From JAIBDK01 sp965261915 (lineage in GTDB: Bacteria; Pseudomonadota; Gammaproteobacteria; Arenicellales; Poriferihabitantaceae), in contig CBDHDW010000013.1 in assembly GCA_965261915.1 (NCBI GenBank), positions 186,001 to 250,000 on the forward strand: a stretch of 64,000 bases of DNA, in the 5' to 3' direction. The stretch's first letter is position 1. Every line of letters begins with the position of its first letter. A model generated the notes under the pieces. It saw only the letters and a program-made list of their open reading frames with translations, was not told where the DNA came from and did no database searches. Positions 54,391 to 62,321 of the stretch are shown here, piece by piece. The position numbers were made by a program, and so were the translations under genes.

Positions 54391-56214
54391 CTATGCCCGA
54401 CTGGCGATCAGTTCGTTATTCGTATCAGCGATTTTGCCTGTTCCCGGGTGATGTTTTAGTGAAGCGACAGGCAGAAGTGACTGAATTTGGTGATGGAAAT
54501 CTTGTACGCCTTGTTCAATTGACGATAGATTCGGTTCTGGAAATACGCTGGATTTCATTCCATCCTGCATTGCACGCACGAAGCTTTCATCTTCTCGTTC
54601 AGTCTCAAAATTGATTCGTCTGTTTAAATATTGTGCCGCGATTGCCTCTCTTCGGTCATCAGCAAGGGCGTATGAACATCCTCGATAGATTGTCTGATCA
54701 ATCGATACAGGAATCGTCATATAAAACTCGATAGAGTCAGGATACAAACCATAAACCATGCTTGGAAAGGTTGAGCTGTACTGCCACAGCCTCTGATTTT
54801 CTTTCGGTAGATGATCATATTCGGGCAGCAGGTTTTGATAATGCTTCACGCTCCAGAAATTTCCCGGTTTTTCGTTAATATATCCGTAGGACAGAGTATT
54901 GTTTGCTATTTTGGTATCGGTGTAACTTTTTCCATAGAGTTGCTGTAAAGCAGGGTGGCCAACGGGTACATGATAACCTTCGTTATCGATATCGTGTATT
55001 ACCTTCCAGTTATAGGGTCGAAGCTGATGGAATTTGGATCCGCAAATCGGCACCATGTTTTCAATTTGGTATGGTTCAAATAGATGTTCCACCGACTGCA
55101 TCGATGCATTGACAGAGTCTCCTCCCGAAATGAATCGAACAAATACAAAACCTTGCCAGATTTCCATATCCAATGAGATCAGTCGGTTTTCTGCTTTATT
55201 GAAGTTAGCAAAAGTTGACTCCGCAGGCACCCCAATAAGGTCCCCTTCCAGCCGGTAGGTCCAGCCGTGAAAAGGGCAGGTTAATGCGTGACCACATTGA
55301 CCCGATTTTCTGTCCAGAAGTTTGGCTCCCCTATGTCGGCAAACATTATGAAACGCACGAATTACGCCATCATTTCCCCGAATTACGATTGCTCTTTCAT
55401 CGACCGCATCTAATGTAAGATAGTCCCGGGGTGCTGGAATTTCGCTGGTATGTCCAACTAGCAACCAGTTTTTACGGAATAACGCCTGTTTTTCCAGCTC
55501 AAGAAATTCATCATCCTGGTACGTCCAGACAGGAAGGCAATCACTTAACTCATTTCGTGAGGCGGGAAGATCAACAATATTGCTGGGTGATTTATTCGCT
55601 TGGATTGGGAAGAATGCATCCAGATAGGAAATGCATAGTGCTCTACATTGATTCACATTAAAATTTTGCGCATCAAATAGAAAATCCTGCCAGATGCCAT
55701 CCAGAATGCCTTCGAGTCCGCGTGAAATTGCGGCTGCGTGTTTGCAGTCAACAGAATGTTCTTCGCATAACATGCCTATCGTTGATTCCAGCTGATTGCG
55801 AAACCAGGAGTCTTGTTCCCCGCATATCGCTACGTACTCGTTGCGTGCGCCGCTTTCGCTGCAAAAAGCCCACCACACGGCTATTTTATCGATATCACAC
55901 AGTTGTTCGTCAAAGTAAGCGTCTATTACCGACACCACTTTTTCCAATGCGGTTGGTGGACGTTGGAATGCATCCCCTAATATCTGGTGGTATTCCTCAC
56001 TTAGTGTGCGTAGCGTTCCAAGTAATAGCTGTTCTTTACTGTCGAAATAGAAATTCACAATTCCAGCAGACAGATTAGCCTGTCTGGTGACCTTTGCTAT
56101 CGTAGTGTTGGAAATTCCGTGCTTGCTAATCGTTTTAATTGTGGCTTCGATTAGCTGCGCTTTTCGTTGGTCCTTATTGGACAATTCCGGGTTGGTGAGA
56201 GTATTGGCTGGCAT
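54391..56214 (-). CDS. fusion of BetI/TetR-type regulator and Rieske oxygenase
   Basis: One uninterrupted 607-residue frame from ATG 56214. Residues ~12-205 form a TetR/BetI-like regulator: HTH around 35-65 (ISNTTIAKVTRQANLSAGIV, FYFDSKEQLL) and a BetI-like ligand domain (IAVWWAFCSESGARNEY). A ~20-residue linker follows. Residues ~225-590 are a Rieske non-heme iron oxygenase: cluster ligands C292-R-H294 and C313-P-F-H316, iron-site NEGYHVPVGH (His 415 and 420). Both parts look complete. The oxygenase part resembles N-demethylating types such as GbcA, but the substrate is unknown. A longer TTG start (56289) would run through the operator and is rejected. Confidence 0.9.
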   Translation of the reverse strand: MPANTLTNPELSNKDQRKAQLIEATIKTISKHGISNTTIAKVTRQANLSAGIVNFYFDSKEQLLLGTLRTLSEEYHQILGDAFQRPPTALEKVVSVIDAYFDEQLCDIDKIAVWWAFCSESGARNEYVAICGEQDSWFRNQLESTIGMLCEEHSVDCKHAAAISRGLEGILDGIWQDFLFDAQNFNVNQCRALCISYLDAFFPIQANKSPSNIVDLPASRNELSDCLPVWTYQDDEFLELEKQALFRKNWLLVGHTSEIPAPRDYLTLDAVDERAIVIRGNDGVIRAFHNVCRHRGAKLLDRKSGQCGHALTCPFHGWTYRLEGDLIGVPAESTFANFNKAENRLISLDMEIWQGFVFVRFISGGDSVNASMQSVEHLFEPYQIENMVPICGSKFHQLRPYNWKVIHDIDNEGYHVPVGHPALQQLYGKSYTDTKIANNTLSYGYINEKPGNFWSVKHYQNLLPEYDHLPKENQRLWQYSSTFPSMVYGLYPDSIEFYMTIPVSIDQTIYRGCSYALADDRREAIAAQYLNRRINFETEREDESFVRAMQDGMKSSVFPEPNLSSIEQGVQDFHHQIQSLLPVASLKHHPGTGKIADTNNELIASRA

Positions 56215-56243
56215 ACGCGCGTGATTCTGTTGTAAAATTCGAC

Positions 56244-56289
56244 TTGAATAATTATATAGAAAATTGAATATGTATTCAAATTTATTCAA
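56244..56289. promoter_or_regulatory. palindromic operator array (TTGAATA half-sites)
   Basis: Four heptamers of the same sequence occur in 46 bp: TTGAATA at 56244-56250 and 56264-56270, and its reverse complement TATTCAA at 56273-56279 and 56283-56289. The inner pair forms a perfect 7-2-7 palindrome (56264-56279). The arrangement overlaps the promoter and probably binds the TetR-like domain of the gene it controls. Confidence 0.65.
56251..56279 (-). promoter_or_regulatory. sigma70-like promoter of the regulator-Rieske fusion
   Basis: On the minus strand a -35 TTGAAT (plus 56274-56279) and a perfect -10 TATAAT (plus 56251-56256) are 17 bp apart. The -10 ends 36 bp upstream of the ATG at 56214, so the leader would be about 30 nt. 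The -35 lies inside the palindromic operator, as expected for autorepression by a TetR-family protein. Confidence 0.7.
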
Positions 56290-56309
56290 TAATCACAAAT
56301 TATCAAAAA

Positions 56310-57259
56310 GTTACCTAATTACCACCTATCCCAAGCCTATCTTCAGCAAGTTTTCCGGCATCGGTGGCGTTCTGAGTGCCGCACAAGCAAGCCTGGGAAT
56401 GAGGTCGTTCAAATCAAAACGACGATTGAAACGATACTGAAATTCCGACAAGTATCGCTGAGCATATTTAGGTCGAATAGCATGCCAGGTACTGCGTAAG
56501 GCGCTCTTTAAGTTACCCAGAATCGTATTGACCCACCTGATTATAGAACTCAAGAACTCGGGTTTTTCGACAGACCCTCTCCCGCCACCGCACACAATCT
56601 TGTCATGCAAGCAACCGGCCTCGACAACGGCATTAAAGCACGCCAAACCATCGGAGATAACGGTACTGCCCTCGGTCAGATGTTGCTGACTCCATGACTT
56701 AATCGCTTCTGTGCGGAAACCTTTTACGCTCGCCGCCGAGATAGGCATCATCCAATTCAATCAACCCGGATAGTTTGTTATTGTGATCCCGCTCCATCAT
56801 CACCTGCATAAGCTTGTGCTTCATTCGCCAGGCGGCATTGTAGGAAATACCCAGGTGACGATGCAGTTTCATGGCCGAGATGCCTTTCTTGTCCTGTGTA
56901 ATCAGATAGATAGCCTGGAACCATAGCGTGAGCGGTAGTTTGGTGGATTCAAAGATCGTTCCAGCCGTCAGTGACGTCTGGCGATTGCAGCGATTGCACT
57001 GCTGAAGTTTACGGATGGTCAGCTGGCAGCACTTGTCGTGACCACAGGCCGGACACTGGAACCCTTTGGGCCACCGCCAAGCATAAAGCGCATCGAAGCA
57101 TTGGTCTTCGGTACCGTACTGTTTGATAAAATCGTTCAAACTACCCCTTTCTGGAATTGCACTTTATTGCGCACCATGACATACCCCTTATGAATTAAAT
57201 AGATAGACTGTGATTATATACAGGAAAGAGCGACTTATCTATGGTGGTAATTAGGTAAC
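56310..57259 (-). mobile_element. IS1595-type insertion sequence with 17-bp inverted ends
   Basis: Perfect 17-bp terminal inverted repeats: GTTACCTAATTACCACC at 56310-56326 and GGTGGTAATTAGGTAAC at 57243-57259. About 950 bp, one transposase gene on the minus strand, internally deleted. The flanking octamers (ATCAAAAA left, GTTATGTC right) differ, so the expected 8-bp target duplication is missing and a later rearrangement is likely. The right end lies 4 bp before the amine oxidase ATG. Confidence 0.85.
56326..57139 (-). pseudogene. IS1595-family transposase with internal deletion/frameshift
   Basis: The N-terminal frame (57139-56699) has the zinc ribbon (CPACGHDKCC, CNRCNRQ), the FHIR-like LWFQAIYLITQDKKGISA region and the first catalytic Asp in ELDDAYLGGER. 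The second frame (56760-56326) resumes with GFRTEAIKSW and SDGLACFNAV (second catalytic Asp) and YLSEFQYRFNRR (catalytic Glu). About 40-50 residues normally between GGER and GF are missing and the frame changes there. Not expected to be active. Confidence 0.85.
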
Positions 57260-57262
57260 GTT

Positions 57263-58506
57263 ATGTCTAATTCTTACTATCCATTGGTGATCATTGGTGC
57301 CGGCGCTGCAGGTCTTGGAGCATCAGAAAAAGCGAGTGCAGCAGGCATTGAGCATGTCGTTCTGGAGGCTTCTCATCGTACCGGGGGCCGCGTGGACATA
57401 CTGAATACCTGGAAAACAAAATTCCAGTCGATTTAGGGTGTCATTGGCTGCATTCAGCCAGTTTAAATCCGTATGTTGCCTGGGCCGACAAACTCGGATT
57501 TCAGTATGAAAAACTGGATACCTATGATTACGCCATGTTCATTGACGGGAAATGGCTAAGTGCGAATCGCCGGGATGCGTATATGGATTATCTGAATGAC
57601 AGTTACCTTAATATGAAAGGGCTGTATGATCAAAATCCATCAATATCGATTGATCAGGCTTTTGAACCCGATAGTGAATGGTTAGCACAATCATGCTACT
57701 GGTTATCGCTCATGCACTCCAATGATGCCGATCAGGTTTCAGTTCAGGACGTCATTGAGTTCAATGAAACTGGCGAAGACTGGCCGGTAAAGCAGGGTTA
57801 TGGGGCACTGATACAGAAGCAAGGTGAATTTTGTCCGGTTCGATTAAATACCCGGCTTTTGGAAATCGACTGGTCCGGGACTACAGTCAAATTAAAGACC
57901 AATAAAGGCGATCTTAAAGCTGATAAAGTTATTATTACCGTATCTACAGGAATACTTGGCTCCGGGGATATCAAATTCTCACCGGGTTTGCCGCAGCAGA
58001 AACGTGATGCGATTGATGCTTTACCGATGGGGAACTATAACTACCAAATCTTTAGTGTTGAGCCAGGTGCCTTTGACGGCGATTCTCCGGAATATATTCA
58101 TTACGAAAAGTCTGATATTTGCATGACGATCAGAATTCGGCCATTCGCTACTCCGTGTGTATGGGCACCGACTGCAGGTCGATTTGCCTGGTGGTTGGAA
58201 AAACAAGGTACGGAAGCTTCAAAAGCCTATTTTGAAGAGGCCTTGACGGATGTATTTGGAAGCAATATAAAAACCAAACTTGGGGAGTTTAAAGTTAGCG
58301 CATGGGGGTATGATTCCTGGACTCGCGGTGCGTATTCTTCGCAGAAACCAGGCTTTCGAGACCAGCGGCAAAAACTTAAAGAATCCATCGCCAATACGGT
58401 GTTTTTTGCAGGTGAGGCCACTTCTCTGGATTTTCTGAATACGGCACACGGAGCGTATTTGTCGGGCCACCGTGCAGTAGAAGCGGTTTTGCAGTCGATG
58501 AAATAG
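57263..58506 (+). pseudogene. flavin-containing amine oxidase, single frameshift
   Basis: Encodes a polyamine/monoamine oxidase-type flavoprotein of ~414 residues when read through one frame change near 57400. First frame from ATG 57263: VIIGAGAAGLGASEKASAAG, VLEASHRTGGRV. The adjacent frame then continues HTEYLENKIPVDLGCHWLHS and runs intact to FFAGEATSLDFLNTAHGAYL, SGHRAVEAV (FAD-binding C-terminus). A one-base change would restore it, so this could be recent inactivation or a sequencing error. Its start is 4 bp from an IS end. It would oxidise amines such as those imported by the Pot system, an inference from proximity. Confidence 0.85.
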
Positions 58507-58527
58507 CATTTTCGGAGCAACGCTGTT

Positions 58528-58905
58528 TTAGTGTAAGGACATGACTAACGATTGCTCTGGAATTTTTTGTCCCCGCATACTTCGTTCAACTTTAGGCAGT
58601 ACAGACATGGATGGCCACAATCCACTTGAGAGAGCAAGTTTGTAAGCCTCGCCAAGTCCGGCATCCTCCATAGTCGAAGCAGCCGCTTTGTAGTCATAAC
58701 GCAATCTATGCCATGATACATTGACGCGGTTTTCTTCGGGTTTCATCAGCATATACCAGCAATCTGGTGTACCATCGTTTGCCGGCATACCAATTACCCT
58801 TGGATTAATCCACCAGCCGTTACTTAATTTTTCACCGAAGGGTAACCCACAATGCCCGCCAATCACACAATTAACATTGAGTACGGAGAGGTGATTTTGC
58901 TGTAA
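58528..58905 (-). pseudogene. C-terminal remnant of a metallophosphoesterase
   Basis: About 120 open codons contain VNCVIGGHCGLPFGEKL, then WWINPRVIGMPANDGTPDC and a helical C-terminus. GH-x-x-x-PF followed by NP-x-x-x-G-x-P is the last metal-binding part of calcineurin-like phosphoesterases. The upstream N-terminal metal sites (DxHG, GDxxD, GNHD) are missing; a stop lies at 58906. The frame has an internal ATG at 58866, but the product could not form the active site. Confidence 0.65.
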
Positions 58906-58992
58906 CTACTCAGGGCCAAAAAATTTTAACACTGACTATCTTGAGAGTACCGAGTTCTGCGCTCTGTTTTATTTGCTGTTTAGCGAAACCAG

Positions 58993-59256
58993 TCAAGCGG
59001 CAGCTCCGCAACATTTCTTGTATTTCTTCCCGCTTCCGCAGACACACCGTTCATTTCGCCCGATCTTTGCGGCTTCATGATGGATGGGAGGCGATAGCTT
59101 TCTTTCCAGGTCCGTTAGATCCTCTTCCTTGTCCGGTTCAAACCCCAAAATAAAATGCCAGCCGTTTTCATGACAGGTATTGGCGATCATATCGACTTTT
59201 GAGTCATCGGCAACTCTTAAAATCAATGGGTTCTTTTTACTGCCCAGTTTGGCCAC
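58993..59256 (-). CDS. small SEC-C metal-binding motif protein (PBPRA1643-like)
   Basis: 87 residues. The N-terminal part MAKLGSKKNPLILRVADDSK and a charged middle are followed by the C-terminal SEC-C zinc motif IGRNERCVCGSGKKYKKCCG (C-x-C...CC). It resembles a family of small stand-alone SEC-C proteins in marine gammaproteobacteria with no known role; the SecA SEC-C domain binds SecB and zinc. It lies among mobile DNA, 28 bp after the DUF6788 gene on the same strand. Confidence 0.8.
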   Translation of the reverse strand: MAKLGSKKNPLILRVADDSKVDMIANTCHENGWHFILGFEPDKEEDLTDLERKLSPPIHHEAAKIGRNERCVCGSGKKYKKCCGAAA

Positions 59257-59284
59257 GATTTTTGCTTGCTTCCCGTTGTAATCA

Positions 59285-59596
59285 CTACGCTTGCTTGAGT
59301 TTCATTGATAACTTTGAGTGCTCAATACTCAGCGCCACCCATTGTGCATTGAGCTTCTTGAACCGTTTATAGTTACTTATCTGGCCGCGTATATCGCCCA
59401 CAAATTCCTTGCGAATATACTCCGTCCGGCTCTTCATATCCAGTGTATAGCTGACCTGATAATAAGGCCCAGTCTGACTCTCCCGGTCCTTGTATTGCTT
59501 CGTCAACGATCCAGGGCGCATAGCGCCCAGTAATGCTATGTCACCTTTGATCTTTGTCATACGCCGTTCAATTTGTGCGAGCCTTTTCTTTGTCAT
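59285..59596 (-). CDS. DUF6788-type small protein linked to a transposase
   Basis: 103 residues; helical, basic. The pattern RPGSLTKQYKDRESQTGPYY, YQVSYTLDMKSRTEYI and a C-terminal WVALSIEHSKL matches the DUF6788 layout as I recall it, though the usual Cys pair between the two halves is absent. It is divergent from the transposase at 59645 (48 bp between the starts), and such proteins are commonly found beside transposases. Function unknown; probably part of the same mobile unit. Confidence 0.65.
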   Translation of the reverse strand: MTKKRLAQIERRMTKIKGDIALLGAMRPGSLTKQYKDRESQTGPYYQVSYTLDMKSRTEYIRKEFVGDIRGQISNYKRFKKLNAQWVALSIEHSKLSMKLKQA

Positions 59597-59644
59597 TGAT
59601 ATAGCATATACATACTATGTTAGTTTGTCAAAAGGACACTGTCT

Positions 59645-61041
59645 ATGCTGTGGATCTATTGGTGGGATGCAATCATTTATCTTCGCCCGGCTTGCGCTCG
59701 TACCCGGACATTTATGTGGTTCGCCGTCTGTGTGGCGGGATTGATGGTTCGTACCGAACGAATGGGGGTGACGAGTATTGTCCGGGCGCTGGGGTTACAG
59801 GGGCGGTTTTATGACAACTTGCTGGATAACTTCCACAGCACCGGCATTAAGTTGGACTCAATGACGGTATTGTGGTCTCAACTTGTACTTCGACTGTTCC
59901 CTGGTCTGGTTCGAGTGAATGGCCGACTCGTGTTGGTGGGGGACGGCATTAAGGTCTCCAAACAGGGCAAAAAGATGCCTGCTGTGAAGCTGCTACATCA
60001 GGAATCCGAGTCAAATACCAAAGCGGAGTACATCATGGGACACTCCTTTCAGGCCGTCTCTATTCTTTCTCGTGCCGCCAATAGCGTGTTCGCTGTGCCG
60101 CTTGCCGCGAGGATTCATGAGGGGACCGTGTTATCGAATCGTGACCGGCGTACCCTGCTCGACAAAATGATCAGTCTACTGGCGATAGTCAGTATTCAGG
60201 AGCCGTATTATTTTGTCGCCGACGCCTATTATGCCAGCCAGAAAGTCGTTAATGGGCTTTTGAATGAGGGGAATCATTTGGTCACCCGCGCCAGATCAAA
60301 TGCGGTTGCCTACCAGCTGCATCATCAGCAACAGCCGAAAAAAAGAGGGCGGCCACGTAAGTATGGTGACAAGGTAAAACTAAGATCACTGTTTGGGTTG
60401 GTCGCATTGATGGAGGAGGCTCAAAGCCCTGTCTATGGCGAAAAAACGTAGCTATCCGATACGCAGTCCATGATTTATTATGGAGACCGACCGGCAGTAT
60501 TGTTCGGTTTGTCATTGTCGTTCACCCAACGAGGGGACGCTGTATACTCATGTCTACTGATACGTCATTATCGGCCCTCGATATCATTCACCTCTACGGT
60601 CTGCGATTTAAAATAGAGCATGCCTTCAAGCAGGCGGTTCATGTTATCGGTTCTTTTTCATACCCTTTCTGGATGAGCGTAATGAAGCCATTGGAGCGAC
60701 GCAATGGTAATCAGCACCTTCACCGGGAATCAAAAAAATATCGCGATGGCGTCAAGCGAAAACTGAAGGCTTATCACGTCTTTGTACACGCGGGGATTGT
60801 TGCTCAAGGGCTACTTCATTACCTGGCATCTTGCCACACTCGGCTAGTCTGGAACTCTTTTGGCTCCTGGCTTCGAACGATCCGGCCCGGTCTAGCTCCG
60901 TCCGAGTTGGTGGTTGCCACTGCGCTACGCAGCAGCCTCCCGCATTTTCTCCTGGATACGGATTCTCGTACAAACTTCGCGAAATTCATCACGCAACGAC
61001 AAGACCTTGATAGAATGGCGCTATTTAGGCTTGTGTCATGA
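59645..61041 (+). CDS. DDE transposase in two frames joined at an A6 run
   Basis: Frame one (59645-60451) has VGDGIKVSKQGKKMPAVKLL, LLHQESESNTKAEYIMGHS and YYFVADAYYASQKVV, which carry the first two acidic catalytic residues; it stops right after GAAAAAAC near 60440. The -1 frame continues without a stop as NVAIRYAVHDLLW, FVIVVHPTRG and IIHLYGLRFKIEHAFKQAVH (YGLRFKIE includes the final Glu), to 61041. Total ~465 residues. Slippage on A6 could give the full protein, as in other IS elements; alternatively it is a simple mutation. I place it near IS4/IS701-like groups with low certainty. No terminal repeats found. Confidence 0.7.
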
Positions 61042-61105
61042 GACTAACTCGGTACTCATGAGAAAGGAGATACGGCGATGAAAATTCAATCGAAAGTGTC
61101 AATAA

Positions 61106-61267
61106 AGCGTCAATCACGTTGATGCTCGTATTTGGGACGAAAATTTGCGTGAAGGCACCAGGGCACCACCATTGTGGTGGTTTTGGCTCATTTTCGCGCC
61201 ACTGATTTTTTCCGTAATTTATCTGATTTTGTATCCGGGAATGGGACAACCATTTATGTCTGGCTAA
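61106..61267 (+). pseudogene. ccoP: N-terminal fragment of ccoP-like cytochrome oxidase subunit
   Basis: A plus-strand open frame without a clear start reads HVDARIWDENLREGTRAPPL then WWFWLIFAPLIFSVIYLILY and PGMGQ before TAA. A short acidic stretch, a Pro-x-x-WW motif, one membrane helix and a YPG-x-G end is the N-terminal layout of cbb3 oxidase subunit III (CcoP). The two heme domains that should follow are absent: the frame ends overlapping the pncA stop. It is a fragment, likely brought here by rearrangement. Confidence 0.65.
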
Positions 61268-61884
61268 AAGCTTTCGATATTTACCCCGAGTTCCGCCATT
61301 TTGTCCAGTTGGGGTTGTAGAGAATCGTCAAGATCGATTTCTTGGGAAAGATTTTGAAACAGTGTCGTTTGAAAGCCTTGCTGTACGGCATCCATCACAG
61401 ACCAGGCAACGCAAAAATCGGTTGCGATCCCGCAGAAATATAATTCCTCAATTCCTCTGCTTTGCAGATAACCGGTTAATCCCGTGCTGGTTTTCCCATC
61501 GTTCTCGAAAAACGCCGAATAAGAATCCATTGCCCGGCGAAAGCCTTTGCGCACTACGAGTTGAGCAAGCGTGGTATCAAGGTCGGGATGGAACTCAGCT
61601 CCCCAGCTACCCATGACGCAATGATCTGGCCAAAGTGTTTGTGGGCCATAAGCCATTTCAATTTCAGAAAAGGCTTCTTCCCGTGGATGTGATGAGGCAA
61701 ACGATAAATGATTTTTGCAATGCCAGTCCTGCGTTAATATGACGTTTTGAAAGTTTTCTGCTGCTTGATTGATCGGTTCGACTATGGCGTTGCTGCCCTG
61801 AAGTTGAAAAACTCCGTCATCGCAAAAATCATTTTGAACATCGACGATGATCAACGCCTGTTTTTCGCTGAATGTATTTGTCAT
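61264..61884 (-). CDS. pncA: nicotinamidase
   Basis: Hydrolyses nicotinamide to nicotinate for NAD salvage. 206 residues from ATG 61884, with AAGGA upstream; a TTG at 61902 is also in frame. Isochorismatase-fold triad: Asp in ALIIVDVQNDFC, Lys in VVRKGF, Cys in FCGIATDFCVAWSVMDA. Metal ligands are seen in QDWHCKNHLSF. It appears intact in spite of mobile DNA on one side. Confidence 0.92.
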   Translation of the reverse strand: MTNTFSEKQALIIVDVQNDFCDDGVFQLQGSNAIVEPINQAAENFQNVILTQDWHCKNHLSFASSHPREEAFSEIEMAYGPQTLWPDHCVMGSWGAEFHPDLDTTLAQLVVRKGFRRAMDSYSAFFENDGKTSTGLTGYLQSRGIEELYFCGIATDFCVAWSVMDAVQQGFQTTLFQNLSQEIDLDDSLQPQLDKMAELGVNIESF

Positions 61885-62081
61885 TTTGCCGTATTCCTTC
61901 AAACTTACCGTGGTGATACAGTAATGATAACCAGAAAGTAACCCAAAACCTAGTTTGATTACATTTTACAAAATCCAGATCGATAACGCGATTTGGTTTT
62001 CGAGTATCAATGATCAGTTGCCCTGGAGAAGAATCGGTTCTACCGCCCTGGGGAACCATCGAAATATTCTGTTCAGCACAG

Positions 62082-62321
62082 TTATTGAATAATTTGACTG
62101 ATTTGCTCGATTGATGTCGGCGTAACTAAAACATCGGCTCCAAGGTTGCTTTCACTCAAACCGGGGTCGTAGTGGGACTTTAAATCTCCGTAACGCAGGT
62201 TTGAACTGGAAACAATATTTTCTAAAGTCAGCAGGGTTGCTTTTGGTAGCATAAAATTGAGCCAGCGATATCCGAGTAACCCATTGGCGACTATCGCGCC
62301 AACGCTGATTCCAGCAAGCGT
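62082..62321 (-). pseudogene. open C-terminal fragment, unidentified
   Basis: About 80 codons with no stop and no good start follow the PLP-enzyme stop on the minus strand and end with TAA at 62082-62084. The translation includes GAIVANGLLGYRWLNFMLPK, LLTLENIVSSSNLRYGDLKS and ends GADVLVTPTSIEQISQIIQ. Its composition looks protein-like but I do not recognise it. It is possibly the C-terminus of a lost gene. The stretch 61885-62081 upstream of pncA shows nothing else. Confidence 0.4.

Noticed and set aside
56215..56289. Longer N-terminus of the regulator-Rieske fusion from TTG 56289
   Set aside because: It would translate the promoter and operator array, and residues 1-25 look like A/T-rich noise rather than protein.
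51229..57267. Target-site duplication around the 6-kb IS-bounded segment
   Set aside because: The flanking octamers GACAATGA and GTTATGTC do not match, so no duplication can be claimed.
60752..60973. Minus-strand open frame inside the transposase
   Set aside because: Antisense of the transposase C-terminal frame, with no independent support.
61025..61249. 74-residue minus-strand open frame near the ccoP fragment
   Set aside because: The opposite strand carries a recognisable CcoP N-terminus, so this is a shadow.
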